64,000 bases of DNA from the NCBI RefSeq assembly GCF_000745475.1, contig NZ_JQJJ01000008.1, positions 248,001-312,000 of the forward strand, read 5' to 3'. The notes below the pieces were generated by a model, which was not told where the DNA came from, searched no databases, and saw nothing but the letters and a program-made list of their open reading frames with translations. Shown here in pieces: positions 17,355 through 27,183 of this stretch (the stretch's first letter is position 1; every line of letters begins with the position of its first letter). The stretch comes from Allobosea sp. UNC402CLCol (GTDB lineage Bacteria; Pseudomonadota; Alphaproteobacteria; Rhizobiales; Beijerinckiaceae). Position numbers and translations under genes: made by a program.

Positions 17355-18494
17355 ATGCATCTGATCACCGATACCGCCGAGCTCTCCGCAGCCTGTGACC
17401 GCCTTGCGGCTCATCCCTTCGTCACGGTGGACACCGAGTTCCTCCGCGAGACGACCTATTATCCGAAACTCTGCCTGATCCAGCTCGCCTCGCCGGATGA
17501 GGCGGTGCTGGTCGATCCGCTCGCGCCCGATCTCGATCTCGCCCCCTTCTTCGGGCTGATGGTCAACGAGGCCGTGGTGAAAGTCTTCCACGCCGCCCGC
17601 CAGGATCTGGAAATCGTCTGGCTGCTCGGGCGCGTGCTGCCGACGCCGCTTTTCGACACCCAGGTCGCCGCCATGGTCTGCGGCTATGGCGACTCGGTCG
17701 GCTACGAGCAGCTCGCCAACGACCTCGCCAAGGCGCGCATCGACAAGTCCTCGCGCTTCACCGACTGGTCGCGCCGCCCTCTCACCGAGGCGCAGCTCTC
17801 CTATGCCGAATCGGACGTCACCCATCTGCGCCAGGTTTATCTCGCGCTGAAGGAGGATCTCGACGCCAGCGGCCGCGAGGCCTGGGTCGCCGAGGAGATG
17901 GCGGTTCTGAGCTCGCCCGCCACCTATGAGGTCAAGCCGGAGAATGCCTGGCTGCGCCTCAAGGGCCGCATCCGCAAGCCGCGCGAGCTGCCGCTGCTCA
18001 TGGAGATCGCCGCCTGGCGCGAGCGCGAGGCGCAGAGCCGCGACGTGCCGCGCCAGCGCGTGCTCAAGGACGACGCGCTGATGGACATCGTCCAGCGCGG
18101 CCCGCGCTCGGTCGAGGCTCTCGCCGAATTGCGCTCCGTGCCCAACGGTTTCGAGCGTTCGCGCAATGGCGGCGAGGTTCTCGCCGCGATCGAGCGCGCA
18201 GCCGCGATCGATCCGAAAACCCTGCCCCGGCTGGAGCGCGAGCGTGGCCGGCCGACCAACGGCGCGGTGCTCGACCTGCTCAAGGTGCTGCTCAAGGCGA
18301 CCGCCGACGCCGAGCGCGTCGCGCCCAAGATCATCGCCACGGCCGACGACCTCGAAGCCATCGCCTCCGACGAATTGTCGGATGTGCCGGCGCTGAAGGG
18401 CTGGCGGCGCGAGGTCTTCGGCGAGAAGGCGCTGGCGCTCAAGAACGGCCAGCTCAGCCTGCGCATTCAGCGCGGCCGGGTCGTGGTGGGCTAA
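17355..18494 (+). CDS. rnd: Ribonuclease D
   Basis: A 379-residue 3'-5' exoribonuclease that trims tRNA and other small RNA 3' ends. The DEDD exonuclease domain (about residues 1-175) shows [21 protein letters not shown] and [13 protein letters not shown], which hold the four acidic metal ligands and the tyrosine of the DEDDy class. An HRDC domain follows (about 205-290). The ATG at 17355 gives the usual N-terminus [10 protein letters not shown]; an upstream in-frame start at 17301 would add an unlikely leader. It diverges from aspS and converges on fliP. Confidence 0.93.
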   Translation: MHLITDTAELSAACDRLAAHPFVTVDTEFLRETTYYPKLCLIQLASPDEAVLVDPLAPDLDLAPFFGLMVNEAVVKVFHAARQDLEIVWLLGRVLPTPLFDTQVAAMVCGYGDSVGYEQLANDLAKARIDKSSRFTDWSRRPLTEAQLSYAESDVTHLRQVYLALKEDLDASGREAWVAEEMAVLSSPATYEVKPENAWLRLKGRIRKPRELPLLMEIAAWREREAQSRDVPRQRVLKDDALMDIVQRGPRSVEALAELRSVPNGFERSRNGGEVLAAIERAAAIDPKTLPRLERERGRPTNGAVLDLLKVLLKATADAERVAPKIIATADDLEAIASDELSDVPALKGWRREVFGEKALALKNGQLSLRIQRGRVVVG

Positions 18495-18563
18495 AGCCCG
18501 GCTGAATCAAGCTCTGAGGAACCGCGTTCAGCCAATTGATCCGATACGTGATTTAGCGATGAT

Positions 18564-19331
18564 TCACCCACCGCCATAGCTCTTCACCAGCGAGCCGGCG
18601 ACCAACCCCCAGCCATCGACCAGCACGAAGAAGATCAGCTTGAACGGCAGCGCCACCGTCACCGGCGGCAGCATCATCATGCCCACCGACATCAGGATCG
18701 AGGCGACCACGAGGTCGATGATCAGGAAGGGCACGAACAGCAGGAAGCCGATCTCGAAAGCCCGCCTAAGCTCCGAGATCATGAAGGCCGGCACCAGCAC
18801 CTCGATGCCGATATCCTGCGGCGTCTGGGGGCGCGCGCCCTGCGACATGTCGAGGAAGAGCTGCAGGTCCTTCTCGCGCACATGCTTCAGCATGAAGGTC
18901 CTGAAGGGCACGACGCCGCGATTATAGGCTTCCTGCGGCTGGATCTGCCCGGCGACGAGCGGCTGCACGGCGGTCGTGTAGGCTTCCCGCAGGGTCGGCG
19001 CCATCACGAAACCAGTCAGGAACAGCGCCAGCCCGATGATCACCGTGTTGGGCGGCGCCGTCTGCGTGCCCAGCGCCGAGCGCAGCAGCGACAGCACCAC
19101 GACGATGCGCGTGAACGACGTCACCATGACCAGGATGGACGGCGCCAGCGACAGCACCGTGATGACGGCGATGAGCTGGAGCGCCCGCTCCGCCACGCCG
19201 CCGCCCTGCCCGAGATCGAGCGACAGCGTCTGCGGCATTGCCGGCGTCGCGACGAGGCCGAGCAGCAGCACCGCTGCCGTCAGGGATCGGCACAGGCGCC
19301 GCCGTCTTGCCGTGGCGAGGTAGGGTATCAC
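18564..19331 (-). CDS. fliP: Flagellar export gate protein FliP
   Basis: A 255-residue inner-membrane protein of the flagellar type III export gate, which forms a FliP5-FliQ4-FliR1 channel. It has a cleavable signal peptide (ending about residue 33), then four membrane helices. Family motifs are TSFTRIVVVLSLLRSALGTQ, the FMLKHVREKD loop, and PAFMISELRRAFEIGF. It follows fliO on the same strand with about 150 bp between, a gap with no recognised feature. Length is normal. Confidence 0.96.
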   Translation of the reverse strand: MIPYLATARRRRLCRSLTAAVLLLGLVATPAMPQTLSLDLGQGGGVAERALQLIAVITVLSLAPSILVMVTSFTRIVVVLSLLRSALGTQTAPPNTVIIGLALFLTGFVMAPTLREAYTTAVQPLVAGQIQPQEAYNRGVVPFRTFMLKHVREKDLQLFLDMSQGARPQTPQDIGIEVLVPAFMISELRRAFEIGFLLFVPFLIIDLVVASILMSVGMMMLPPVTVALPFKLIFFVLVDGWGLVAGSLVKSYGGG

Positions 19332-19484
19332 GCGCGACCGTCGCTGCCGCCCGACTCAGACGATCGGGCGAGACGAAGCTAGCGGGCGGGCATCGGCAAG
19401 CAACCGCGGCGGACCGGCCCGCCGCAGGATCGGCGACATTCCTGTTGATGGCGGCGGCCGGGCTGTGCCGGCGCGCCGCGCCGC

Positions 19485-20855
19485 TCAGGATTTCGCCTTG
19501 GGATCGCGGCCGAGCAGCCGGGCGAACTCGGCCTCGATCGCATCGACCGAGAACGGATCGATCTCCTTCGCCGGCTCCGGCTCCTTGGCTGCCTCGGCCG
19601 GCTTCTGCGGCTCGGGGGCCTCGGCCGGCTTGGGCTGCGCGGCCTTGGGCTGGGCAGGCTCCGCGACGGTCACGGACGGTTCCGGCTCCACCGGTCCAAC
19701 GACCGGCGCGGGCTTCTCGCTGGCGTTTTTTTCAGCGGCGGGCTTTTCAGCGGCGGGGCTCGCCTGCGGCGGCTTCGGCTCGGCATGCGCCGGCGGCACG
19801 CGCGCCGGCTTCAATCCGAGAGCCGCCTCGAGCTCGGCTTCCATGCTCGTCGCCACCGAAGCCGGGGTCGACGGCGCTGCGGGAGCATCCGGAGCCGGCT
19901 GAGCTTTCGCCGGCTCGGCCGGCTTGACCCGGTCCGCAGGCGCGAAGGGACCGGCCGGCTTGGGCGGCTCCATGGTCTTGGGCGGCTCGACCGGCTTGAA
20001 CGGCGAAGCGATCGGCTCCCGGCTCGTTGCCGGAGCGACCGGCGCAGGAGCGACGGGCTTGGGCGGCACCACGACCGCCTCTACCTGCGGCTCGGGCGGC
20101 AGATTCGCGGGCCGCACGGCCGAGAACGGACGCTTCAGCGCCGCCTCGAGCTGCTTCGTCATGTCGTCGAGTTCGTCGGCGCTCACGGCGGGCGCCGGCG
20201 CATGCTCGCGCGGGAAGCTCGGCGCCGGGCCGGTCGTCATCGGGGGCATGGGAGCCGGCGCCGGCGGAACCGGAGCGGGCGCAACCGGCGTGGGCGCAGC
20301 GGCAGCGCCGACCTCCTCGAGGCCGAGCGCGGCTGCAACGCCCGCGCTCGCGGCGGTGGCAGCCTCGGCATGCGTATGCGAATGGCGGGTGGGCAACGGG
20401 GGCAGGACGTCGGGGCTGGCGGAAACCGCAGCACCGCGGCGAATCTCGTCACCGGCCCGCAAGGCAGGCTCGCTCGGCGGCACCAGCGTCTCGAAGGGCG
20501 GCAGCGGCCTGTCGGGCGCCGCGCCCTCGCTATAGGAGGGAGCCGTGGCGCGCGCGCCGCTGCGCAGGATATTGGTCTCGACGACGACGTCGGAGGCCCC
20601 GCCGAGCATGATGAGATGCTCGACATTGTCGCGGCGGATCAGCACGAGCTGGCGCTGCCGGTCGAGATCATAGGTATCGACGATGCCCAGCCGTGGCTGG
20701 CGCTGCCGACCGCCGGCCTGCCCGCGCATCCTGAGGCGCCCACCCTGTATCTGCCGAACGAACAGGCCGAGCAGGGCAAGAAGCACCAGGATGACCACGG
20801 AGGCGACGATCACCTTCTGTGCGGTCGTGAGTTCCAATCCGAACAAGCTCTGCAA
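19485..20855 (-). CDS. fliO: FliO-like protein with very long Pro/Ala-rich tail
   Basis: A 456-residue protein in which only the first 90 residues look like FliO/MopB: a short N-terminus, one membrane helix (about 15-35) and the basic segment RLGIVDTYDLDRQRQLVLIR with EHLIMLGG. FliO assists FliP assembly. The remaining 350 residues are Pro/Ala/Lys/Glu rich and carry four similar short helices: VAAALGLEE (about 173), MTKQLEAALKRP (232), MEAELEAALGLKP (338) and IEAEFARLLGRDP (440). TTG at 20855 is chosen because GGAAGAGG lies just upstream; GTG at 20915 is possible. Usual FliO length is about 100-150 residues. Confidence 0.85.
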   Translation of the reverse strand: MQSLFGLELTTAQKVIVASVVILVLLALLGLFVRQIQGGRLRMRGQAGGRQRQPRLGIVDTYDLDRQRQLVLIRRDNVEHLIMLGGASDVVVETNILRSGARATAPSYSEGAAPDRPLPPFETLVPPSEPALRAGDEIRRGAAVSASPDVLPPLPTRHSHTHAEAATAASAGVAAALGLEEVGAAAAPTPVAPAPVPPAPAPMPPMTTGPAPSFPREHAPAPAVSADELDDMTKQLEAALKRPFSAVRPANLPPEPQVEAVVVPPKPVAPAPVAPATSREPIASPFKPVEPPKTMEPPKPAGPFAPADRVKPAEPAKAQPAPDAPAAPSTPASVATSMEAELEAALGLKPARVPPAHAEPKPPQASPAAEKPAAEKNASEKPAPVVGPVEPEPSVTVAEPAQPKAAQPKPAEAPEPQKPAEAAKEPEPAKEIDPFSVDAIEAEFARLLGRDPKAKS

Positions 20856-20994
20856 GGTCTGCCTCTTCCGCGACGGCCGCCCTGGGCGGCAGAAGTTCCG
20901 CTCAAGGTTCAACACCTTGGCTATAGCATAACGCTTTCCTTAACGGGAAACATGGTGAACGCGTGGTTAACCGGTTATCCGAAAGGCGATGCGT

Positions 20995-21010
20995 TTAACG
21001 CCTTCTTAAC
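20995..21010 (+). promoter_or_regulatory. CtrA box (TTAA-N7-TTAAC)
   Basis: TTAA at 20995-20998, seven bases, then TTAAC at 21006-21010, an exact match to the full CtrA recognition sequence known from Caulobacter and Hyphomicrobiales. It lies 36-66 bp before the candidate flgB starts, in the divergent region between fliO and flgB. Direct control of the flgB operon, which ends with cckA, by phosphorylated CtrA is inferred. Confidence 0.7.
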
Positions 21011-21075
21011 CATGAGCCCGGCAAGATTTGCCCAGTGAGGCGGCCATGCGGGCCCGCCCCTGCGAGGCGGCAGCC

Positions 21076-21471
21076 ATGGCGAATGACGGCTTGAACATCG
21101 GCGGCGGCCTCATGCAGGCCCTCAAGCTGCGCATGCATTACCAGCAGTCGCGGCAAAAGGTGCTGTCCGAGAACGTCGCCAATGCCGATAGCCCGGGCTT
21201 CCGCCCCGTAGACCTGAAGCCGCCGGGCTTCGACCGGGGCGGCGTGGCGCTCGCCCGCACCAGCGCCGGACATATGAGCCTGACCGGCGGCAAGGGCGGC
21301 TTCGACAGCACCGGCGCCCCGCGCTTCGAGACGACCCCGAACGGCAACGCCGTCAACCTCGAGGACGAGATGATGAAGGTCGCCCAGAACCAGTCCGACT
21401 ACCAGCTCGCCGCCTCGCTCTACAGCAAGGGCCTCGGCCTGATGAAGATCGCGATCGGCAAGGGCCGCTGA
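21076..21471 (+). CDS. flgB: Flagellar rod protein FlgB
   Basis: A 131-residue proximal rod protein. The conserved rod N-terminus is visible (QSRQKVLSENVANADSPGFRPVDL), as is the C-terminal helix (VAQNQSDYQLAASLYSKGL). Two in-frame ATG codons lie earlier (21028, 21046); 21076 gives a normal N-terminus. It is the first gene of a rightward operon flgB-flgC-fliE-fliQ-fliR-flhB-cckA with gaps of 0-75 bp. A CtrA box lies just upstream. Confidence 0.95.
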   Translation: MANDGLNIGGGLMQALKLRMHYQQSRQKVLSENVANADSPGFRPVDLKPPGFDRGGVALARTSAGHMSLTGGKGGFDSTGAPRFETTPNGNAVNLEDEMMKVAQNQSDYQLAASLYSKGLGLMKIAIGKGR

Positions 21472-21497
21472 AGCAGCGATCGCGGAGGGAGCATCTC

Positions 21498-21908
21498 ATG
21501 GAATTGATGAAGAGCCTCGCCATCGCCGCCTCCGGCCTGCGCAGCCAGTCGGGGCGCATGCGCGTCATCGCCGAGAACATCGCCAACGCCGATTCCGGGC
21601 CGGAGCGCGCCGGCGCCGACCCCTATCGCCGCAAGGTGCCGAGCTTCCAGCGCCATTTCGACCGCGAGCTCGATGCCCAGACGGTCGCGCTCGGCCGCGT
21701 CCAGCGCGACCCCAGCGCCTTCCGCGTCAAGCACGAGCCCGGCAACCCGGCTGCCGACGCCAGCGGCAACGTGCAGATGCCGAACGTCAATTCGCTGGTC
21801 GAGATGGTCGACATGCGCGAGGCCCAGCGCAGCTACGAGGCCAACCTGAACCTGATCTCCTCCACCCGGCGGATGATCCAGCGCACCATCGACATCCTGC
21901 GCGCCTGA
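21498..21908 (+). CDS. flgC: Flagellar rod protein FlgC
   Basis: A 136-residue proximal rod protein. The N-terminus MKSLAIAASGLRSQSGRM and ENIANADS is the flagellar rod/hook signature; PNVNSLVEMVDMREAQRSYEAN near the C-terminus is typical of FlgC. A GGAGG-like site (GCGGAGGGAGC) lies about 10 bp upstream of the ATG. It follows flgB by 26 bp. Confidence 0.96.
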   Translation: MELMKSLAIAASGLRSQSGRMRVIAENIANADSGPERAGADPYRRKVPSFQRHFDRELDAQTVALGRVQRDPSAFRVKHEPGNPAADASGNVQMPNVNSLVEMVDMREAQRSYEANLNLISSTRRMIQRTIDILRA

Positions 21909-21940
21909 ACAGCGCGCCTCCAGAAGGAGACTGAACCGCC

Positions 21941-22267
21941 ATGGCTACACCGGGCTTCGCTGCAGGCGCCTATGCCTCGATCGGGGGATTGGGCGCCGGC
22001 AATCTGATGAAGAAACCCGCCGCCGGCATCGGCGGCGCGGAAGCGGGCGGCCCGGACTTCTCCGCGCTGCTCGGCAAGGCGCTCGACTCCACGGCCGAGG
22101 CCGGCCGCAAGGCCGACGTCCAGACGGCGAGCGTCGCCGCCGGCCGTGCCGACGTGGTCGATGTCGTCACGGCGGTGGCCGAAAGCGAGACCGCGATCGA
22201 GACGCTGGTGGCGGTGCGCGACCGCGTCATCGCGGCCTATGAAGACATCATGCGCATGCCGGTCTGA
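21941..22267 (+). CDS. fliE: Flagellar hook-basal body protein FliE
   Basis: A 108-residue protein linking the MS ring to the rod. The C-terminal half is conserved (VVDVVTAVAESETAIETLVAVRDRVIAAYEDIMRMPV), ending in the usual helix and proline. The Gly/Ala-rich first 45 residues are variable, as expected. An AGAAGGAG site sits about 10 bp before the ATG. Confidence 0.95.
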   Translation: MATPGFAAGAYASIGGLGAGNLMKKPAAGIGGAEAGGPDFSALLGKALDSTAEAGRKADVQTASVAAGRADVVDVVTAVAESETAIETLVAVRDRVIAAYEDIMRMPV

Positions 22268-22288
22268 CGGCGGGGACGGATCGAAACC

Positions 22289-22555
22289 ATGACTTCCGGA
22301 GCCATCCTCGACATCGCCCGCGACGGCATCGTCGTCTTCCTCAAGGTCGGCGGCCCGCTGATGGCGGTCGCGCTGCTCGTCGGCCTCGTCGTCTCGCTGG
22401 TGCAGGCGCTGACCCAGATCCAGGAGCAGACGCTGGTCTTCGTCCCGAAGATTCTCGCCGTCTTCGCTTCGCTGCTCCTGCTTCTTCCGTTCATGGGAGA
22501 CGCGCTGGCAGGTTATATGGGACGGGTCGCCGTCCGAATCGCCACGGGCGGATGA
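22289..22555 (+). CDS. fliQ: Flagellar export gate protein FliQ
   Basis: An 88-residue protein with two membrane helices (about 17-40 and 50-72). GGPLMAVALLVGLVVSLVQALTQIQEQTL is the family hallmark. It forms the outer ring of the FliPQR gate. The stop overlaps an ATG (ATGA at 22552) that could start fliR. Confidence 0.96.
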   Translation: MTSGAILDIARDGIVVFLKVGGPLMAVALLVGLVVSLVQALTQIQEQTLVFVPKILAVFASLLLLLPFMGDALAGYMGRVAVRIATGG

Positions 22556-22635
22556 ACCTGCCGCGGCTGCGCCCCGCCCTCGCCGGTGGTGCCGTCCCGC
22601 GGCGTCCATTCCGGCGCGAGGATGACCGCGGCACG

Positions 22636-23394
22636 ATGCAGATCGCGATCCTGCCCCAGATCGGCGCGCTGTTCGTGCTCGTCTTCGCGCGGGTCGGCAC
22701 GCTGGTCATGCTCATGCCCGGCATCGGCGAGCGCTTCATCTTCTCGCGCGCCCGGCTCTCGCTCGCCTTCTTCATCGCGCTGATGATCCTGCCGATGGCG
22801 CGTCCCTCGCTGCAGATCCCGGAGACCCTCCCCGCCCTGGCCACGCTGCTGATCGGCGAATTGCTGATCGGGCTCGTCATCGGCGTCTGCGCCCGGCTGG
22901 TGATGGCAGCGCTCCAGACGGCCGGCACCATCGTCGCCCAGTCCATGGGCCTCGGCTTCGCCATGACGGTCGACCCCACCGGCGGCAACCAGAACCCCTC
23001 GATCGGCAACTTCCTGACGATGCTCGGCATCACGCTGATCCTCACCAGCGACCTGCACCACATCGCCATCGCCGCGATCCACGAGAGCTACCGCCTGCTG
23101 CCGCCCGGCGGTGCGCCGGATCTGACGGACGTGATGACGCTCGCCGTGCGCTCCACGGCGCAGGGCTTCGCGCTGGCGGTGCAGATCGCGGCGCCCTTCA
23201 TCGTCTTCGGCCTGCTCTTCAATCTAGGGCTGGGCGTGCTGGCGCGGATGATGCCACAGCTCCAGGTCTTCTTCCTCGCCGTGCCGGCCTCGATCTTCGG
23301 CGGCATGCTGATGCTGCTCGTCGTCCTCGGCGTGATGATGAGCGTCTTCATGAACGGGCTCGGCGTCTTCCTGCGCCAGTTCACCGGGGGCTAG
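22636..23394 (+). CDS. fliR: Flagellar export gate protein FliR
   Basis: A 252-residue integral membrane protein with six hydrophobic helices. It begins with the usual ILPQIGALFVLVFARVGTLVMLMPG segment and contains the MGLGFAMTVDPTGGNQNP loop characteristic of FliR. The ATG at 22636 gives the standard N-terminus and has GAGGA upstream at a somewhat long spacing. An ATG at 22552 overlapping the fliQ stop would add 28 basic residues. The gene ends 6 bp before flhB. Confidence 0.94.
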   Translation: MQIAILPQIGALFVLVFARVGTLVMLMPGIGERFIFSRARLSLAFFIALMILPMARPSLQIPETLPALATLLIGELLIGLVIGVCARLVMAALQTAGTIVAQSMGLGFAMTVDPTGGNQNPSIGNFLTMLGITLILTSDLHHIAIAAIHESYRLLPPGGAPDLTDVMTLAVRSTAQGFALAVQIAAPFIVFGLLFNLGLGVLARMMPQLQVFFLAVPASIFGGMLMLLVVLGVMMSVFMNGLGVFLRQFTGG

Positions 23395-23400
23395 CGCGGG

Positions 23401-24468
23401 ATGGCGGACGACTCCGACAAGGAAGACAGGACAGAGGACCCGACCCAGCGAAAGCTGGACGAAGCCACGGAGAAAGGCGACGTCCCCAAATCGCAGGAGA
23501 TCGGCACCTTCTTCGTGCTCTGCGGCTTCACGCTGTCGCTGCTGGTCGCTGCCGGCTGGTCGGCACGCGACGCCATGCTCTCGCTGCGCGGCTTCCTGAT
23601 GAACGCCCATCAGGTTCCGCCCGACGGCGCCGCCTTCATGCAGGTGACGCGGCAAGGCGTACTGACCGGCTTCATGGCGCTCGGCCTGCCCTTCGCCTTC
23701 ATCCTCTGCGCGGGCCTGGCCGGGGCGTTCATCCAGCACAAGCTGCTCTGGACCTTCGAGCCGCTGATGCCGAAATTCGACCGCATCTCGCCGATGGCGG
23801 GCCTCAAGCGGCTGTTCGGCAAGGAAGCCTGGGTCAACTTCGCCAAGGGCCTCGCCAAGACGACGCTGATCGGCATCGTGATCTGGTACACGCTCTGGAA
23901 CCAGCACGACCGGCTGGAAGCCTTCGCCGAGATGAACGTGTCCGCGCTGATGCCGGCGGCGCTTTCGCTGGCGATCCAGCTCATGGGCGCGGTGCTGGCG
24001 CTTTTCGCCGTCATCGCCATCGGCGACTTCGTCTGGCAGCGCTTCTCCTGGTACCAGCGCCAGAAGATGACGAAGGAGGAGCTCAAGCAGGAGTTCAAGA
24101 ACTCCGAGGGCAATCCCGAGATCAAGGCCAAGCTGCGCCAGATCCGCAGCCAGCGCGTGCGCAAGCGCATGATGGCGGCCGTGCCCAAGGCGACGGTCAT
24201 CATCACCAACCCGACCCACTTCGCGGTGGCGCTGCAATACGAGCCCGGCATGGCCGCACCGCTCTGCCTCGCCAAGGGCGTCGATGCCGTCGCGCTCAAG
24301 ATCCGCGAGGTCGCGGGCGAGCACCACGTCCCGATCGTCGAGAATCCGCCGCTCGCCCGCGCGCTCCATGCGACGGTCGGCATCGACGAAGAAATTCCTG
24401 TCGAACACTATCAGGCTGTCGCCGAAGTCATCGGTTACGTCTTGCGCCTGAAGGGCCGCCGCGCCTAA
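23401..24468 (+). CDS. flhB: Flagellar export switch protein FlhB
   Basis: A 355-residue protein that controls the switch of export substrates from hook to filament. The charged N-terminus (EDRTEDPTQRKLDEATEKGDVPKS) is diagnostic. Four membrane helices follow, then a cytoplasmic domain with the autocleavage motif NPTH (Asn270-Pro271) intact. Length is normal. It lies between fliR and cckA in the rightward operon. Confidence 0.96.
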   Translation: MADDSDKEDRTEDPTQRKLDEATEKGDVPKSQEIGTFFVLCGFTLSLLVAAGWSARDAMLSLRGFLMNAHQVPPDGAAFMQVTRQGVLTGFMALGLPFAFILCAGLAGAFIQHKLLWTFEPLMPKFDRISPMAGLKRLFGKEAWVNFAKGLAKTTLIGIVIWYTLWNQHDRLEAFAEMNVSALMPAALSLAIQLMGAVLALFAVIAIGDFVWQRFSWYQRQKMTKEELKQEFKNSEGNPEIKAKLRQIRSQRVRKRMMAAVPKATVIITNPTHFAVALQYEPGMAAPLCLAKGVDAVALKIREVAGEHHVPIVENPPLARALHATVGIDEEIPVEHYQAVAEVIGYVLRLKGRRA

Positions 24469-24544
24469 CTCGACAGCGGATGCGAATGAACCTAAGCCGC
24501 CAGTCTTCTCCCCGCCGGACGGGCACGGCAGCAAGGAAACGGAC

Positions 24545-27058
24545 TTGACCGCAATGAGCGGAAGCACGGCCACCAGCGCGATCGATCGCTCCGACAAGCC
24601 GGGCCATATCGGCGTCATCCTGCTCGTCGCCGGCCTGCTCGTCGGCGCGGCGATCGCGCTCGGCTTCATCGCCAACGAATGGGCCCAGCCGCTGATCCTC
24701 GGCCTGCTCGCCATCCTCTCCGCCGTCGGCGTTTTCGGCCTCTTCGCCTATGCGATCGGCCTGATCCAGTTCTCCGGCCGCGCCGCGCGCAACGACCTCA
24801 CCAAGACCATCGTCGACGGCGCCGATGACGGCATCGTCGTCACCGAGGGCGAGAACGACATCGTCTATGCCAACGAGGCCTATCTCGGCCTCGCGGGTGC
24901 AACCGGCGCCAACGATCTGAAGCCGGTCGGCAGGCTGCTCACCGGCCGCGCCGACGTCTCTGAAGCGATCTACCGGCTCGCCACCGCCGCGCGCGAGAAC
25001 CGCCGCCTCGTCGAGGAGGTCCGGCTGGAACCCGCGCTCAACGGGCGCGGCGAGGTCGGCTGGTATCGCGTCCGCGTCGCACCGGTGCGCCGCGAGACTT
25101 CGACCGCGACGCTCTGGACCGTCTCCGACGTCACCCCCGAGCGCGAGCGGCAGGAGAACGCCTTCCAGGAGCTCCAGCACGCCATCGACTATCTCGACCA
25201 TGCGCCCGCCGGTTTCGTCTCGATCGACGCCGACGGCGAGGTCTCCTATCTCAACGCGACGCTGTCGGGCTGGCTCGATTTCGACCTCGCCCGCTTCGGC
25301 TCGGGCGGCCTGCATCTCGACGATATCTGCACGCCGGCCGCCGCCGCCCTTGTCCAGGCGATCCGCGGCCAGCCCGGCGATGTCCGGGTCGAGGTGCTCG
25401 ATCTCGACCTCAAGCGCCGCAACGGCTCTCCCCTGCCGGTGCGCCTGCACCATCAGGTCGCCTTCGGTCAGGACGGACGCGCCGGCCCCTCGCGCACCCT
25501 GGTCCTCAACCGCGCCGCCGGCGAGGCCGGTGCCGATAGCCGCAGCGATGCCGAGGTCCGCTTCGCGCGCTTCTTCCACTCGACGCCGATGGCGATCGCC
25601 ACCGTCGACAAGGCCGGCGCGATTCTGCGCTCCAACGCCGCCTTCGCCCGGCTGGTCCCGGCCGGCGTACAGGTCGTGACGATCCAGGATCTCGCCGCGC
25701 CGGGCTCCGGCCTGGACAAGGCGATGATCGAGACGATGGAGGGCGTTTCTGGGGCAAGCCCGCTCGACGTAACGCTCTCGGGCGAGGATGGCCGCTCGGC
25801 GAGGCTCTATCTCTCGCCCGTCGCCGCCTCCGAGGACGGCGATGGCGAGCGCGCCATCGTCTACGCGCTGGAGACCACCGCCGAGCGCAAGCTGCGCGAC
25901 AACATGGACCAGGCCGGCAAGATGCAGGCCGTCGGCCAGCTCGCCGGCGGCATCGCGCACGACTTCAACAACGTGCTGCAGGTCATCATCAACGCTTCCG
26001 AGTTCCTGCTCGCCAGCCACCGGCCGACCGACCCGTCCTTCCCGGACATCATGCAAATCAAGCAGAACGCCTACCGCGCCGCGGCGCTGGTGCGACAGCT
26101 GCTCGCTTTCTCGCGCCGCCAGACCCTGCGTCCGCAGGTGCTGGAGCTCGGAGAAGTGCTCTCGGATCTCTCGCTGATGCTGAAGCGCGTCGTCGCCGAC
26201 AAGGTCACGCTTGACGTCCGCCAGGGCCGCGATCTCTGGCCGGTCAAGGCCGATCTCGGCCAGCTCGAGCAGGTCATCGTCAACCTGGCCGTCAACGCCC
26301 GCGACGCCATGCCCGATGGCGGCAAGCTGACCGTGCGCACCCGCAACGTCGCCCGCGAGGATTGCGTGAGCTTCGGCCACGAGGCGCTGCCGATCGACGA
26401 TTACGTGCTGCTCGAGGTCGAGGACAGCGGCACCGGCATCCCGCAGGAGCATCTCGACAAGATCTTCGAGCCCTTCTTCACCACCAAGGAGGTCGGCAAG
26501 GGCACGGGCCTGGGCCTCTCCATGGTCTACGGCATCGTCAAGCAGACGGGAGGCTATGTCTTCGTCGACTCCACTGTCGGCAAAGGCACGGCCTTCCAGA
26601 TCTTCCTGCCCCGCCATGTCCCGAGCGAGGAGGAGATCGCCGCCGAGGCCGCCGCCAAGGAGGCGCCGAAGAAGCTCGCCGCCGACCACACCGGCGCCGG
26701 CGTCATCCTGTTGGTCGAGGACGAGGACGCGGTGCGTGCGCTCAACGCCCGCATGCTGGTCTCGCGCGGCTATACCGTCCACGAGGCCGCCTCGGGCGTC
26801 GAGGCGCTCGACATCTTCCTGCAGAAGGACGGCAACATCGACCTCGTCGTTTCCGACGTCGTCATGCCCGAGATGGACGGCCCAACCCTGCTCGGCGAAT
26901 TGCGCCAGCGCAATCCAAACACCAAGGTCGTCTTCGTCTCCGGCTATGCCGAGGAAGCCTTCCGCAAGAACCTGCCCGAGGGCGAGAGCTTCCACTTCCT
27001 GCCCAAGCCCTTCACCATGAAGCAGCTCGTCGAGACGGTGAAAGCGGCGATGGGCTGA
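24545..27058 (+). CDS. cckA: Hybrid histidine kinase CckA
   Basis: An 837-residue hybrid sensor kinase. Two membrane helices (about 20-43, 48-70) are followed by three PAS-like regions (about 85-190, 205-300, 325-430), a HisKA domain with phospho-acceptor His472 in GGIAHDFNN, an HATPase domain with [20 protein letters not shown], and a receiver domain with phospho-acceptor Asp771 in [12 protein letters not shown]. This is the CckA layout. CckA feeds phosphate through ChpT to CtrA, the regulator of cell cycle and motility. TTG at 24545 has AAGGA at good spacing; ATG at 24554 is possible. It ends the flgB operon. Confidence 0.93.
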   Translation: MTAMSGSTATSAIDRSDKPGHIGVILLVAGLLVGAAIALGFIANEWAQPLILGLLAILSAVGVFGLFAYAIGLIQFSGRAARNDLTKTIVDGADDGIVVTEGENDIVYANEAYLGLAGATGANDLKPVGRLLTGRADVSEAIYRLATAARENRRLVEEVRLEPALNGRGEVGWYRVRVAPVRRETSTATLWTVSDVTPERERQENAFQELQHAIDYLDHAPAGFVSIDADGEVSYLNATLSGWLDFDLARFGSGGLHLDDICTPAAAALVQAIRGQPGDVRVEVLDLDLKRRNGSPLPVRLHHQVAFGQDGRAGPSRTLVLNRAAGEAGADSRSDAEVRFARFFHSTPMAIATVDKAGAILRSNAAFARLVPAGVQVVTIQDLAAPGSGLDKAMIETMEGVSGASPLDVTLSGEDGRSARLYLSPVAASEDGDGERAIVYALETTAERKLRDNMDQAGKMQAVGQLAGGIAHDFNNVLQVIINASEFLLASHRPTDPSFPDIMQIKQNAYRAAALVRQLLAFSRRQTLRPQVLELGEVLSDLSLMLKRVVADKVTLDVRQGRDLWPVKADLGQLEQVIVNLAVNARDAMPDGGKLTVRTRNVAREDCVSFGHEALPIDDYVLLEVEDSGTGIPQEHLDKIFEPFFTTKEVGKGTGLGLSMVYGIVKQTGGYVFVDSTVGKGTAFQIFLPRHVPSEEEIAAEAAAKEAPKKLAADHTGAGVILLVEDEDAVRALNARMLVSRGYTVHEAASGVEALDIFLQKDGNIDLVVSDVVMPEMDGPTLLGELRQRNPNTKVVFVSGYAEEAFRKNLPEGESFHFLPKPFTMKQLVETVKAAMG

Positions 27059-27183
27059 TCGGGCCCAACGGCGGCGCGGGCCAATCCTGCTTCACCCAGC
27101 GGATTTTATGCTCCGATCAGACGGCGTGGCTCGTCTTAAACCCACAGTCGGCACGGAGCATCGTTTCGATGGTGCCTAGCTCG

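Noticed and set aside
20887-20901. CGGCAG-AAG-TTCCGC as a third FlbD-like site near fliO
   Set aside because: Only one arm matches, and no sigma-54 element lies at the proper distance.
24428-26995. An 855-codon open frame antisense to cckA
   Set aside because: Codon-position GC bias of cckA removes stops from this frame; composition is unlike any protein family.
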